Part shown: in pieces, positions 16,110 through 24,258 of the stretch | Numbering within the stretch: the first letter of the stretch is position 1 | Layout of the letters: the number at the start of each line of letters is the position of its first letter | From: Micromonospora sp. ALFpr18c | GTDB lineage: Bacteria > Actinomycetota > Actinomycetes > Mycobacteriales > Micromonosporaceae | Reading direction: 5' to 3' | NCBI RefSeq assembly: GCF_008868155.1 | Contig: NZ_WBKR01000044.1 | Coordinates: 1 to 33,316, forward strand | Length of the DNA: 33,316 nucleotides | Made by a program: the position numbers and the translations under genes | Notes under the pieces: generated by a model | Seen by the model: the letters and a program-made list of their open reading frames with translations, nothing else | The model's database searches: none | Told to the model about the DNA's origin: nothing

Positions 16110-16742
16110 GTGTCGCGTCGGCCGGCTCGGGCAGAGCACCCGCGGGACACCGGCGAGCAGGCTCCCGGCGACCAGGTGCTCACCCTGCCCAACCTGATCA
16201 GCTTCGGGCGGCTGCTCGGCGTACCCCTCTTCCTCTACCTGTTCCTGGTGGCCCGCGCGGACGTCGCGGCGGTCGTCGTCCTGGCCATCGGTGGCACCAC
16301 GGACTGGGTCGACGGGTGGATCGCTCGCCGGCTGCGGCAGGTGAGCCGACTCGGGGAGCTGCTCGACCCCCTCGCCGACCGGCTCTACATCCTCGCCACG
16401 CTGATCGCCTTCACCGTCCGGGAGGTGGTGCCGTGGCAGTTCACCGCGGCGCTGCTGGCCCGTGAGTTGCTGCTGCTCGGTTCGCTGGCGGTGTTGCGTC
16501 GCTACGGCTACGGTCCGCCGCCGGTGCACTACGTCGGCAAGACCGCCACGTTCCTGCTGCTCGCGGCGTTCCCGGTGCTGCTGCTGGCCACCGAGTGGAG
16601 CGCGGCGGCGACGGCGACGGCCGCGATCGGCTGGGGGCTGGCCTGGTGGGGGTTGGTGCTCTACTGGGTGGCCGGCGGCATGTACGTGGTGCAGGCCGCC
16701 CGGCTGGTGCGCGCGGCGCGCGGCCCGGGAGCGGTGGCGTGA
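16110..16742 (+). CDS. pgsA2: CDP-alcohol phosphatidyltransferase
   Basis: This 210-residue membrane enzyme swaps CMP of a CDP-alcohol for a second alcohol in phospholipid synthesis. The family motif D-x2-DG-x2-AR-x8-G-x3-D-x3-D is complete in DWVDGWIARRLRQVSRLG followed by ELLDPLADR. Several hydrophobic helices surround it. GGAGGAGG at 16098-16105 supports the GTG at 16110. The position at the head of the DUF881 block matches Rv1822 (pgsA2) of Mycobacterium tuberculosis, whose substrate is not firmly settled, so the symbol is positional. The stop overlaps the GTG of the next gene. Confidence 0.88.
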   Translation: MSRRPARAEHPRDTGEQAPGDQVLTLPNLISFGRLLGVPLFLYLFLVARADVAAVVVLAIGGTTDWVDGWIARRLRQVSRLGELLDPLADRLYILATLIAFTVREVVPWQFTAALLARELLLLGSLAVLRRYGYGPPPVHYVGKTATFLLLAAFPVLLLATEWSAAATATAAIGWGLAWWGLVLYWVAGGMYVVQAARLVRAARGPGAVA

Positions 16743-17683
16743 GCGCGCCGCGGCCCGGGGGGCCTCGTCAGGATCGGGTGTACGCGCCGGACTTCCTCAC
16801 CGAGCTGTTCCGCAACCCGTTGGATCCGGGGTACGCCGACGCGGCGGCTGCCCGTCGGCGTGCGGCGCCGGCGGAGCCGGTTCGGGGCTGGCGGGCCTGG
16901 CCGACGCGGACGGTCAGCCTGGTCGTGGTGGTGATGCTGGGTTTCCTGTTCGCGGTCGCGTACCGGCAGACGATGGCCGATGAGCCGGGGCGTAGCCAGG
17001 CCCGTTCCGGGTTGGTGGCGCAGATCAAGGAGCGGGAGCGGCAGACCGACCGGTTGTCCACGCGGGCGGACGAGCTGCGCGAGGAGGTCAGTCGGCAGCG
17101 TGACGCGGCGTTGAGTGGGTCGGCGGCGGCACGCCTGCGGGACATGGAGGCGAGCACCGGGCTGGGTCGGGTGCGCGGTGACGGTGTGGTGGTGCGGTTG
17201 GCCGACGCGCCGGACAAGGCGGATGCGGTCACCGGCGCGGGTGCGGGGCCGCCGCGGGTGCTGTACAGCGATCTGCAGGGGGTGGCGAACGCGTTGTGGA
17301 GTGCCGGCGCGGAGGCTATCTCCATCAACGGGCAGCGGTTGACGGCGACGTCGACGATCCGGTCGGCGGGTGAGGCGATGCTGGTGGATTTCCGGCCGGT
17401 GACGGGGCCGTACGAGGTGTCGGCGATCGGTCCGGGGTCGATGCGGGACAAGTTCGACGACAGTCGTAACGCCGCGTTGATGCGGGAGGTGGCGCAGAAG
17501 ACCGGGCTGTCGTTCGGTGTGCGGGATGCGGATGACCTCACCCTGCCGGCGGCTCCGGAGCCGCAGCTACGCTACGCCAAGCCGTCGGTCAGTCCGAGCC
17601 CTTCCGTGTCGGGTGGCCGGTCCGGCAGTCCCGGGTCGTCCGGTTCTCCGGCGACCGTCAGCCCCTCCGGAGGTGGTCGATGA
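16739..17683 (+). CDS. DUF881 membrane-anchored protein (first copy)
   Basis: This 314-residue protein has a cytoplasmic N-terminal part, one membrane helix (TVSLVVVVMLGFLFAVAY, about 58-75) and a coiled-coil stretch (about 85-125). The extracellular DUF881 domain follows, with VLYSDLQGVANALWSAGAEA, SINGQRLTATSTIRSAGEAM and PYEVSAIGPGSM as signatures. A Ser/Pro/Gly-rich tail ends it. The family resembles YlxW/YlxX proteins found with division genes, and its function is not known. GTGA coupling joins it to the gene before and ATGA coupling to the gene after. It corresponds to Rv1823 by position. Confidence 0.88.
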   Translation: MSAPRPGGPRQDRVYAPDFLTELFRNPLDPGYADAAAARRRAAPAEPVRGWRAWPTRTVSLVVVVMLGFLFAVAYRQTMADEPGRSQARSGLVAQIKERERQTDRLSTRADELREEVSRQRDAALSGSAAARLRDMEASTGLGRVRGDGVVVRLADAPDKADAVTGAGAGPPRVLYSDLQGVANALWSAGAEAISINGQRLTATSTIRSAGEAMLVDFRPVTGPYEVSAIGPGSMRDKFDDSRNAALMREVAQKTGLSFGVRDADDLTLPAAPEPQLRYAKPSVSPSPSVSGGRSGSPGSSGSPATVSPSGGGR

Positions 17684-18012
17684 TCGCGGTGCTGGCGTTG
17701 CTCGCCGGTGTGGTGCTCGGTGTGTGGCTTGACCCCACAGTGCCGGCGGCGTTGCAGCCGTACCTGCCGATCGCGGTGGTGGCCGCATTGGACGCGGTGT
17801 TCGGTGGGGTGCGGGCCAAGCTGGACCGGATCTTCGATGACAAGCAGTTCGTGGTGTCGTTCATCTCGAACGTGCTGGTGGCTGGTCTGATCGTGTATCT
17901 GGGTGACCAGTTGGGTGTGGGCGGGCAGTTGTCCACCGGTGTGGTGGTGGTGCTCGGTGTGCGTATCTTCGGCAACGTGGCGGCGATCCGTCGGCACCTG
18001 TTCCGGGCGTAG
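17680..18012 (+). CDS. sbp: Small basic protein Sbp (DUF1290)
   Basis: This 110-residue membrane protein has about three hydrophobic helices (IAVLALLAGVVLGVWL, PYLPIAVVAALDAVFGG and VSFISNVLVAGLIVYLG). The family hallmark GGVRAKLDRIFDDKQFVVSF is present, and the end is basic (IFGNVAAIRRHLFRA). It is the homologue of Bacillus Sbp encoded near ftsZ and of Rv1824. Its function is unknown, but the family sits beside DUF881 genes throughout actinobacteria. The ATG overlaps the previous stop (ATGA). Confidence 0.88.
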   Translation: MIAVLALLAGVVLGVWLDPTVPAALQPYLPIAVVAALDAVFGGVRAKLDRIFDDKQFVVSFISNVLVAGLIVYLGDQLGVGGQLSTGVVVVLGVRIFGNVAAIRRHLFRA

Positions 18013-18023
18013 GTTTGGATGCG

Positions 18024-19013
18024 ATGAGCGACGAGCAGACCGAGACGGGGACGGGGTGGCCGCAGCCGGCGGGTCCGGTGCGGCCGGGTGGTCCGGCGGG
18101 TGAGCCGGATCCGCGGCCGGATGCGCCGGATCCGGACGAGCTGAGCCCGTTGGCACCGCAGGAGCCGGTGCCGGCGGATGACGAGCCGGGGGTGGCGCCG
18201 GTCGACGACGGTGCGACGGTGGATCTGAGCGCGGTGTCGCGGTCGGCGGAGCCGGACGGGTCGGAGGCGCGGCGGGTCGAGGAGTCGCGGGTCGAGGAGT
18301 CGGCGCAGCCGGGTCGGTCCCGGTTGAGTACGGCCGGTGTGATGATCGCGGCGTTGTTGGCGTTGTTGGGTTTCACGCTGGTGGTGCAGTTGAAGACGAC
18401 GTCGACGGATCCGACGTTGGGGGCGACGCGTCAGGAGGATCTGGTGCGGATCCTGTCGGATCTGGATGCGCGGGAGAGTCGTCTGCAGCAGGACATCCGG
18501 GCGTTGGAGGACAGTCAGCGGCAGTTGCGCTCGGGTGAGCAGGGTCGTCAGGCGGCGTTGGACGAGGCGACGCGGCGGGCGGACGAGGTGGGCATTCTGG
18601 CGGGGACGTTGCCGGCGGTGGGGCCTGGTCTGACGGTGCAGTTCTCCGCCGGTGGTAAGCCGATCTCGGCGAACCGGGTGTTGGACGCGGTGCAGGAGCT
18701 GCGGGGCGCGGGCGCGGAGGCGATGCAGATCGCCGGTGGTGACCGGGCGACGGTGCGGATCATCGCGTCGACGTTCTTCCTGGATGGGGAGAACGGGTCG
18801 TTGGTGGTGGAGGGGCGTCGGTTGGTGGGGCCGTTCACGATCACGGTGATCGGTGATCCGGCGACGATGCGTACGGCGTTGAACATTCCTGGTGGGGTGG
18901 TCGCGTCGGTCCGGGGTGACGGCGGTAACGTGACGTTTGGGGAGCGTGAGGTTGCCGAGGTTTCGGCGCTGCACGTGCCGATCAAGTTGGAACACGCCCG
19001 TCCGGTCTCCTGA
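18024..19013 (+). CDS. DUF881 membrane-anchored protein (second copy)
   Basis: This 329-residue paralogue of the first DUF881 gene starts with a long acidic, Pro-rich cytoplasmic part (about 1-95). One membrane helix (TAGVMIAALLALLGFTLVV) and a coiled coil (about 135-180) follow. The DUF881 domain has GPGLTVQFSAGGKPISANRV, ELRGAGAEAMQIAG and GPFTITVIGDPATM. The ATG at 18024 is preferred to a TTG at 18015. No clear ribosome site is visible, so coupling to sbp is likely. It corresponds to Rv1825 by position. Confidence 0.86.
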   Translation: MSDEQTETGTGWPQPAGPVRPGGPAGEPDPRPDAPDPDELSPLAPQEPVPADDEPGVAPVDDGATVDLSAVSRSAEPDGSEARRVEESRVEESAQPGRSRLSTAGVMIAALLALLGFTLVVQLKTTSTDPTLGATRQEDLVRILSDLDARESRLQQDIRALEDSQRQLRSGEQGRQAALDEATRRADEVGILAGTLPAVGPGLTVQFSAGGKPISANRVLDAVQELRGAGAEAMQIAGGDRATVRIIASTFFLDGENGSLVVEGRRLVGPFTITVIGDPATMRTALNIPGGVVASVRGDGGNVTFGEREVAEVSALHVPIKLEHARPVS

Positions 19014-19074
19014 TCGGGCGCGGCCGCGCCGGGCCTAAGTGGTCCGGGGCACCGATGGATGAAGGACGCGTCTG

Positions 19075-19455
19075 GTGATTCCCGAGGATCTGCGATACAC
19101 CGCCGAGCATGAGTGGGTGGCGGGTGACGGCACCGGTTCGGTTCGGGTCGGCATCACGCACTTCGCGCAGGACGCGTTGGGCGACATCGTGTACGTGCAG
19201 TTGCCGGAGGCGGGTGCGGTGGTCGCGGCCGGTGACTCGTTGGGTGAGATCGAGTCGACCAAGAGCGTGTCGGAGATCTACGCCCCGGTTGCCGGTACGG
19301 TGGCGGCGCGTAACGAGGCGTTGGGTGACACACCGGAGCTGATCAACACTGATCCGTATGGTGCGGGTTGGCTGGTGGAGATCACTCCGAATGATCCGAC
19401 GGCGGCGGACGGGTTGCTGACGGCGGCTGCGTACCAGAAGATCACCGAAGGCTGA
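19075..19455 (+). CDS. gcvH: Glycine cleavage system H protein
   Basis: This 126-residue lipoyl carrier shuttles the aminomethyl group between the P, T and L proteins of glycine cleavage. The lipoylated lysine is K63 in GEIESTKSVSEIYAP, and the family ends DPYGAGWLVEI and LLTAAAYQKI are present. The GTG at 19075 has GAAGGA at 19061-19066. It is separated from gcvP (28144) by 8.7 kb, and gcvT is not in the window. Its downstream neighbour garA regulates 2-oxoglutarate use in relatives, so glycine and glutamate metabolism may be controlled together. Confidence 0.95.
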   Translation: MIPEDLRYTAEHEWVAGDGTGSVRVGITHFAQDALGDIVYVQLPEAGAVVAAGDSLGEIESTKSVSEIYAPVAGTVAARNEALGDTPELINTDPYGAGWLVEITPNDPTAADGLLTAAAYQKITEG

Positions 19456-19591
19456 GTGTGCTTGATCCGGTGCGTGTGATGTCTGCGCGCGTCCGGTTGC
19501 CCTGCATTTCGGCGCTGGCTAGGCTCGCCCAGTCGACCGAGAACCCAATAGTTGAGCGTTGCGGAATTGCCTTCCCGGGCACGGGGAGCCA

Positions 19592-19619
19592 GCCGCCGGG
19601 TGTGCATGTGCCCGGCGGC
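19592..19619 (+). other. Hairpin in the gcvH-garA intergenic region
   Basis: GCCGCCGGG (19592-19600) pairs perfectly with CCCGGCGGC (19611-19619) around a ten-base loop, 51 bases before the garA start. It could end gcvH transcription or lie in the garA leader. A possible -10 (TAGGCT, 19520-19525) upstream would place it in the garA leader. Confidence 0.4.
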
Positions 19620-19669
19620 CAGACCCGCCATTACCCGACGCCGACCGAACAGATCCGTGAGGTGGTCCC

Positions 19670-20122
19670 ATGACGCGCCCAGACGACGAGTTCCCCCCAC
19701 TCGACGTCACTTCGACGCTCAATCTCGGTTCGCTCGACGAAGTGCTGGAGGGGCCGGACACCGATGTGGTGCCGAGCCGGATGTCCGGTTCGTTGCCGCC
19801 GGGTATGGCGCTGCTGGTGGTTCGTCGCGGCCCGAATGCGGGTGCCCGGTTCCTGTTGGACCACGATGTGACGACGAGTGGCCGGCACCCGGACAGTGAC
19901 ATCTTCCTCGACGATGTGACGGTGTCGCGTCGGCACGCGGAGTTCCACCGTGATGGTGGGACGTTCACGGTGCGGGACGTGGGCAGCCTGAACGGCACGT
20001 ACGTGAATCGTGAGCGGGTCGAGGCGGCCACGTTGAGCAATGGTGACGAGGTTCAGATCGGTAAGTTCCGGGTGGTGTTCATCGCCGGTCCGCGCCCGGA
20101 GGAGGAGGCCGGCCGGGGGTGA
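19670..20122 (+). CDS. garA: FHA-domain regulator GarA/OdhI-like
   Basis: This 150-residue protein has a short N-terminal tail and one FHA domain (about 45-140). The phosphothreonine-binding residues are in SGRHPDSDIFLDD and TVSRRHAEF, and the closing motif is GSLNGTYVNRERVE. In GarA and OdhI an N-terminal threonine is phosphorylated by Ser/Thr kinases and then binds the protein's own FHA domain, which releases 2-oxoglutarate dehydrogenase and glutamate dehydrogenase from control. The tail here reads DVTSTLNLGSLDEVL in place of the ETTS of the mycobacterial protein, so the likely acceptors are T14 or T16. The stop overlaps the ftsR start (GTGA). Confidence 0.92.
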   Translation: MTRPDDEFPPLDVTSTLNLGSLDEVLEGPDTDVVPSRMSGSLPPGMALLVVRRGPNAGARFLLDHDVTTSGRHPDSDIFLDDVTVSRRHAEFHRDGGTFTVRDVGSLNGTYVNRERVEAATLSNGDEVQIGKFRVVFIAGPRPEEEAGRG

Positions 20123-20874
20123 ACGAGCCTGCGGCCTCCACGCCACCCGGGGCGACCCGGTCCCAGCCGCTGATGAGCATCGGTGAAGTGCTGGGTCAGT
20201 TGCGGGTGGATTTTCCGGACACGACGATTTCGAAGCTGCGGTTCCTTGAGGCCGAGGGTCTGGTGGAGCCGCAGCGGACGACGGCGGGTTACCGGAAGTA
20301 CAGCTGGGACGATGTGGCGCGGTTGCGGTTTGTGCTGACCGCGCAGCGGGACAGGTATCTGCCGTTGCGGGTGATCCGTGAGCAGTTGGCCCAGTGGGAT
20401 TCGTCCGGTGAGCAGCCGGGGCGTTCGCGGCCGGCGTTGGTTGCGGTGGGTCCGGATGGTGCGGTGCCGGGTCGTGAGTCGCCGGAGCCGGCCGAGTCGT
20501 CGCAGGTGCGGCTCGGCCGGGCGGATCTGGTGGCGCGCAGTGGCGTCGACGAGTCGACGTTGGTGGAGTTGGAGCGGCTCGGTGTGCTGGTGTCGGATCC
20601 GCCGGGGTGGTATGACGCGGATGCGTTGATCATCGCGTCGGCGGTGGCGGGGTTGGCGGCGTACGGGTTGGAGCCGCGGCATCTGCGGGGTTATCGGACG
20701 GCGGCGGACCGTGAGGTTGGTTTGTTCGCGCAGTTGGTGGCGCCGTTGGTGCGGCAGAGTGATCCGGCGGCGCGGGCGCGGGCTGCGGAGACGGCGCGGG
20801 AGTTGGCGGCGTTGTCGGAGCAGTTGCATGCGGCGTTGGTGCGGGTGGGTCTGCGGTCGACGTTGGGTCGGTGA
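20119..20874 (+). CDS. ftsR: MerR-like cell-cycle regulator FtsR
   Basis: This 251-residue protein has an N-terminal MerR-type winged helix: SIGEVLGQLRVDFPDTTISK, then KLRFLEAEGLVEPQRT and TAGYRKYSWDDVARLRFVL. The C-terminal half is alpha-helical, with a second HTH-like segment (RADLVARSGVDESTLVELER) and an Ala/Leu-rich end. It matches Rv1828 and corynebacterial FtsR, a regulator of ftsZ, in length and in its place between garA and the DUF151 gene. GTGA overlap with garA indicates coupled translation. Confidence 0.88.
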   Translation: MNEPAASTPPGATRSQPLMSIGEVLGQLRVDFPDTTISKLRFLEAEGLVEPQRTTAGYRKYSWDDVARLRFVLTAQRDRYLPLRVIREQLAQWDSSGEQPGRSRPALVAVGPDGAVPGRESPEPAESSQVRLGRADLVARSGVDESTLVELERLGVLVSDPPGWYDADALIIASAVAGLAAYGLEPRHLRGYRTAADREVGLFAQLVAPLVRQSDPAARARAAETARELAALSEQLHAALVRVGLRSTLGR

Positions 20875-20941
20875 GGGGGCCCCGGTGGGCGGTGGCGGAG
20901 CGGAAAGATCTCTTCTCCGAAGCGTGCCGTAGGCTTGCCGG

Positions 20942-20951
20942 GGTAACCCCT
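20942..20951 (+). promoter_or_regulatory. GGTAACCCCT site upstream of the DUF151 gene
   Basis: GGTAACCCCT at 20942-20951 lies in the 184-base gap before the DUF151 gene. The same ten bases recur at 21623-21632 before the second MerR gene. A TAGGCT hexamer (20930-20935) could be a -10 directly upstream of the first copy. The shared sequence may bind one of the two MerR-like regulators encoded here, which is inference. Confidence 0.3.
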
Positions 20952-21058
20952 TTCTGGCGCGGGCGTGGTGCTGTAGCGCATGGGACGGCCGTGTCGCGGT
21001 CCGTGTACCGTGCAGGGAAGGGCGCGGTGCGTAGGTTGACGACGACACGGAGGCGGCG

Positions 21059-21523
21059 GTGCGCGAGCTGAGCGTGGTCGGAGTTCGGGTGGAGCTGCCC
21101 AGCAACCAGCCGATCGTCCTGCTCAGGGAGGTCGAGGGGGACCGCTATCTGCCGATCTGGATCGGTGCGGTCGAGGCGACAGCTATCGCTTATGAGCAGC
21201 AGGGGGTCAAGCCGGCCCGGCCGTTGACGCATGATCTTCTGCGGGATGTGTTGGCGGCGTTGCAGGCGCCGTTGCAGGCGGTGGAGATCACCGAGCTCAA
21301 GGAGAACGTCTTCTACGCGGATCTGTTGATCGGTGATGGCGTGCGGGTGTCGGCGCGGCCGAGCGATTCGATCGCGTTGGCGTTGCGTGTCGGGGCGCCG
21401 ATTCGTTGTGCGGAGCAGGTCCTCAGTGAGGCGGGGATCATCATCCCGGACGAGCAGGAGGACGAGGTGGAGAAGTTCCGCGAGTTCTTGGAGCAGGTGC
21501 GTCCCGAGGATTTCGCGGGCTGA
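21059..21523 (+). CDS. Bifunctional nuclease family protein (DUF151)
   Basis: This 154-residue protein fits the DUF151/BFN family. The signatures are the start RELSVVGVRVELPSNQPIVL, YLPIWIGAVEATAIAYEQQG, RPLTHDLLRDVL and VSARPSDSIALALRVGAPI. An acidic C-terminal helix (DEQEDEVEKFREFLEQV) follows. Plant members are reported as DNase/RNase enzymes, and the bacterial role is not settled. GGAGG upstream supports the GTG at 21059. It corresponds to Rv1829 by position. Confidence 0.9.
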   Translation: MRELSVVGVRVELPSNQPIVLLREVEGDRYLPIWIGAVEATAIAYEQQGVKPARPLTHDLLRDVLAALQAPLQAVEITELKENVFYADLLIGDGVRVSARPSDSIALALRVGAPIRCAEQVLSEAGIIIPDEQEDEVEKFREFLEQVRPEDFAG

Positions 21524-21715
21524 TCGGTCCCGCTCGTGGGTGGGTGTCACTGTCGGTGATGCTTGGGTGTGGTTGGTGATCTTTCTCGGTGGCTGCGCGG
21601 CGTGTCGCGTCGGTTCCTCCGTGGTAACCCCTGAAGGTGGCTATAGGGTTGCCGTGTCGAGGGGTGCGCGTCGGAGGAAACGACGCGTCGCCGCACTGAC
21701 GGGGAGGTTGTCCGG

Positions 21716-22312
21716 ATGCACGAACCGCGGGATCCTGATCCGGGTACACAGTTGGACGAGCCGGGTGCCTCGTCGCCGGGTGTGGCGACTGAGGGTGACG
21801 GTTCGGTGGGCTACCGGGGTGTGACGGCATGTCACGCGGTGGGCATCAGTTACCGGCAGCTGGATTACTGGGCGCGTACGACGCTGGTGGTGCCGAGCGT
21901 GCGCGACGCGTCGGGTTCGGGGACGCAGCGGTTGTACTCGTTCCGGGACCTGGTGGTGTTGAAGGTCGTGAAGCGGTTGTTGGATGCGGGGGTGTCCCTG
22001 CAGAACATCCGTAAGGCGATCGAGGCGTTGCGGTCGCGTGGTGTGGAGGATCTGGCCGGGATCACGCTGATCTCCGATGGGACGACGGTGTATGAGTGCC
22101 GGTCTCCGGAGGAGGTGGTCGACCTGTTGCAGGGTGGCCAGGGTGTCTTCGGTATCGCGATCGGTGGGGCGTTCAAGGAGATCCAGGGGTCGTTGTCGCA
22201 TCTGCCGGCGGAGCCGGCGGCGAGCGGACCGGTGGAGCCGGTGGTGGGGTCCGGGTCGGATCCGGTGGGTGACGAGTTGGCCGCGCGGCGGGCGCGGCGG
22301 CGGGCGGGCTGA
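21716..22312 (+). CDS. MerR-family regulator (Rv1830/ResR-like)
   Basis: This 198-residue protein has a MerR winged helix after a disordered tail of about 35 residues: GVTACHAVGISYRQLDYWAR, RLYSFRDLVVLKVVKRLLDA and VSLQNIRKAIEALR. The C-terminal part (about 115-160: GITLISDGTTVYECRSPEEV, then VDLLQGGQGVFGIAIG) is conserved in Rv1830-type proteins and may sense a ligand. In mycobacteria this regulator affects growth and division timing. The GGGGAGG run at 21700-21706 supports the ATG at 21716. Confidence 0.9.
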   Translation: MHEPRDPDPGTQLDEPGASSPGVATEGDGSVGYRGVTACHAVGISYRQLDYWARTTLVVPSVRDASGSGTQRLYSFRDLVVLKVVKRLLDAGVSLQNIRKAIEALRSRGVEDLAGITLISDGTTVYECRSPEEVVDLLQGGQGVFGIAIGGAFKEIQGSLSHLPAEPAASGPVEPVVGSGSDPVGDELAARRARRRAG

Positions 22313-22675
22313 CCGCCGGGTGCGTGTTCCGGGTTGTGGACTCGCCCGGAGGTGCGGCCCACTTTTTGGGCGCTGGTCGGTGACTGTGGGTCAGTGTGAT
22401 CGGCGTGTGGTGGGGGTCGTGAGGTGGCCCGTTCCCCTGTGGATCACTGTGGGTGTCGTCGTCGTGGCCGATTGTGGACGGTCGGGTCGGTGGTGGTGAC
22501 GGTGCGTGTCAGCGTGTTGTCGGGAATCCGATAGGGGGGCGCTGACCGGAGCCCGTCGGCACGCTATGGTCCGTCACGGTCCCCGGTGTGTCGCCGTGGC
22601 ACGACGGTGTCGCCCGGTGGGCCGTTGCCCCTCCGCGCTGAGCCCGCGCGACACCTCACCCCGGAAGGAACGACC
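22313..22675 (+). promoter_or_regulatory. Intergenic region with promoter of the hemoglobin genes
   Basis: This 363-base gap has no convincing gene. GCCCA and TGGGC (around 22357-22371) form a weak hairpin with a T-rich loop just after the MerR gene, a possible terminator. TATGGT (22565-22570) is the best -10 for the hemoglobin pair and would give a leader of about 100 bases. GGAAGGA (22663-22669) is the ribosome site of the first globin. No clear NsrR, Fnr or DosR operator could be recognised by eye. Confidence 0.4.
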
Positions 22676-23074
22676 GTGACGGTTACGGAAGAAACCGCTG
22701 CCGCTTCGCACTACGACCGCATCGGCGGTGCCAGTTCGGTCAAGGCGGCCGTGGAGCTGTTCTACGACAGGGTGCTTGCCGATGCGGAGTTGGCGGGCTA
22801 TTTCGCCGATGTGGACATGGTGGGTCAGCGGCGGCACCTGACGTTGATGTTGACGGTGGTGCTGGGCGGGCCGAACGAGTACGCCGGTCGCGGGTTGGCC
22901 GAGGCTCACCAGCCGCTGAACATTCCGGTGGAGCACTACGCGAAGGTGGGTGAGCACCTGACGGCGACGCTGACCGAGCTGGGTGTGCCCGCCGACGTCC
23001 TGGCCCATGTGCAGACGGTGCTGGGTCAGGTGCAGGACCAGGTCGTGGCCTCCGGGAACCGTCCGGGCGTCTGA
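22676..23074 (+). CDS. glbN: Truncated hemoglobin, group I (trHbN)
   Basis: This 132-residue heme protein probably turns nitric oxide into nitrate or carries oxygen. Group I features are the start HYDRIGGASSVKAAVELFYD with B10 tyrosine Y30, LGGPNEYAGRGLAEAH with proximal histidine H78, and VEHYAKVGEHLTATLTELGV. The GTG at 22676 has GGAAGGA at 22663-22669. It is followed 2 bases later by the flavohemoglobin-like gene, which could serve as its reductase or work alongside it. Confidence 0.92.
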   Translation: MTVTEETAAASHYDRIGGASSVKAAVELFYDRVLADAELAGYFADVDMVGQRRHLTLMLTVVLGGPNEYAGRGLAEAHQPLNIPVEHYAKVGEHLTATLTELGVPADVLAHVQTVLGQVQDQVVASGNRPGV

Positions 23075-23076
23075 GC

Positions 23077-24258
23077 GTGGACGCGGCCCGACTCAAGCAG
23101 AGTTGGTCCCTGGTCGCCGGGCACGGCGACCAGGTGCCGCTCTACTTCTATTCGACGTTGTTTCTGGCCCATCCCGAGACGCGGCAGATGTTCCCCACGA
23201 ACATGGCGGGGCAGCGTGATCGTCTTGTCACGGCGTTGGGGCACATCGTGTCCAACGTGGACCAGGTGGATCGGCTGGTCGGTTTCCTGCAGGATCTCGG
23301 CGCGGATCACCGCAAGTTCGCGGTGCGCGCGGAGCATTATCCGGCCGTGGGTGAGGCGCTGCTGGCGACGTTGCAGCATTTCCTGGCCGAGCAGTGGACC
23401 GACGATCTGGCGCAGGATTGGGCGGCCGCGTACGGGCTGGTCGCGCAGGTGATGACCGAGGCCGCGCAGGCCGCCGAGGCGGTGAATCCGCCGTGGTGGG
23501 TGGCGGAGATCGTGGCGCATGAGCGGCGGGCGTTCGACGTGGCGGTGCTGACGGTGCGTCCGCAGTACCTGTTGCCGTTCACCGCGGGTCAGTCGGTGGG
23601 GGTGTCGCATCCGTCGGTGCGGTCGTGGCGGTACTACTCGCCGGCGAACGCGCCGCGTGCGGACGGCACGTTGGAGTTGCACGTGCGGGCCGCGCCGGGT
23701 GGCGCGGTGTCCTCGCGGCTGGTGTACGGGTCGTCCGTGGGCGATCGGATCCACCTGGCGGCGCCGGTGGGGGATCGGTTGGGGTTGTGGGCGGCGGGTT
23801 CCAGTGATCTGCTCCTGGTGGTCTCGGGTACCGGCTGGGCGCCAGTGAAGGCGTTGGTGGAGCAGGTCGCCGCGGAGGGTTCGCGTCGGCGGGTGGATCT
23901 GTATGTGGGTGCGCGCTCGCGTAGCGAGTTCTACGACAGCGACGCGATCGACAAGTTGGCGTCGTCGTACCCGTGGCTGACGGTGACCTATGTGGTGGGT
24001 GCCGATGTGGGTCGGCCGGGGGAGTTCGTGCACGCGGTGGATCGGGCGCTGGCCGACGGTGACTGGCGGTCGCGGCACGTGTACGTGTGCGGGTCGGACG
24101 AGATGGTTTCGCACGCGGTGCAGACGTTGGTCCGGGCGGGTTACCACGCGGGTCAGGTGCATCACGAGGGCCTGGGCAAGCAGTGGTACGGCCCGGCTTG
24201 GCGGACGGCGGTGGATCAGTCGACCGTCGGTGACACTTCCGGAGGTGGGCACAGGTGA
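23077..24258 (+). CDS. hmp: Flavohemoglobin-like protein (globin plus FAD/NAD reductase)
   Basis: This 393-residue protein matches the length of flavohemoglobins. A globin domain covers about 1-140, with FYSTLFLAHPETRQMFP and proximal histidine in KFAVRAEHYPAVGEAL. A ferredoxin-reductase domain follows, with SWRYYSPAN in place of the R-x-Y-S FAD motif and VSGTGWAPVKALVEQ for NAD(P)H. Near the C-terminus, VYVCGSDEMVSHAV is the usual CGP-like end. The globin lacks close similarity to E. coli Hmp in several places, so it may belong to the actinobacterial type with altered ligand chemistry. Nitric oxide dioxygenase is the likely role. The stop falls inside the first arm of the repeat at 24240. 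Confidence 0.86.
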   Translation: MDAARLKQSWSLVAGHGDQVPLYFYSTLFLAHPETRQMFPTNMAGQRDRLVTALGHIVSNVDQVDRLVGFLQDLGADHRKFAVRAEHYPAVGEALLATLQHFLAEQWTDDLAQDWAAAYGLVAQVMTEAAQAAEAVNPPWWVAEIVAHERRAFDVAVLTVRPQYLLPFTAGQSVGVSHPSVRSWRYYSPANAPRADGTLELHVRAAPGGAVSSRLVYGSSVGDRIHLAAPVGDRLGLWAAGSSDLLLVVSGTGWAPVKALVEQVAAEGSRRRVDLYVGARSRSEFYDSDAIDKLASSYPWLTVTYVVGADVGRPGEFVHAVDRALADGDWRSRHVYVCGSDEMVSHAVQTLVRAGYHAGQVHHEGLGKQWYGPAWRTAVDQSTVGDTSGGGHR

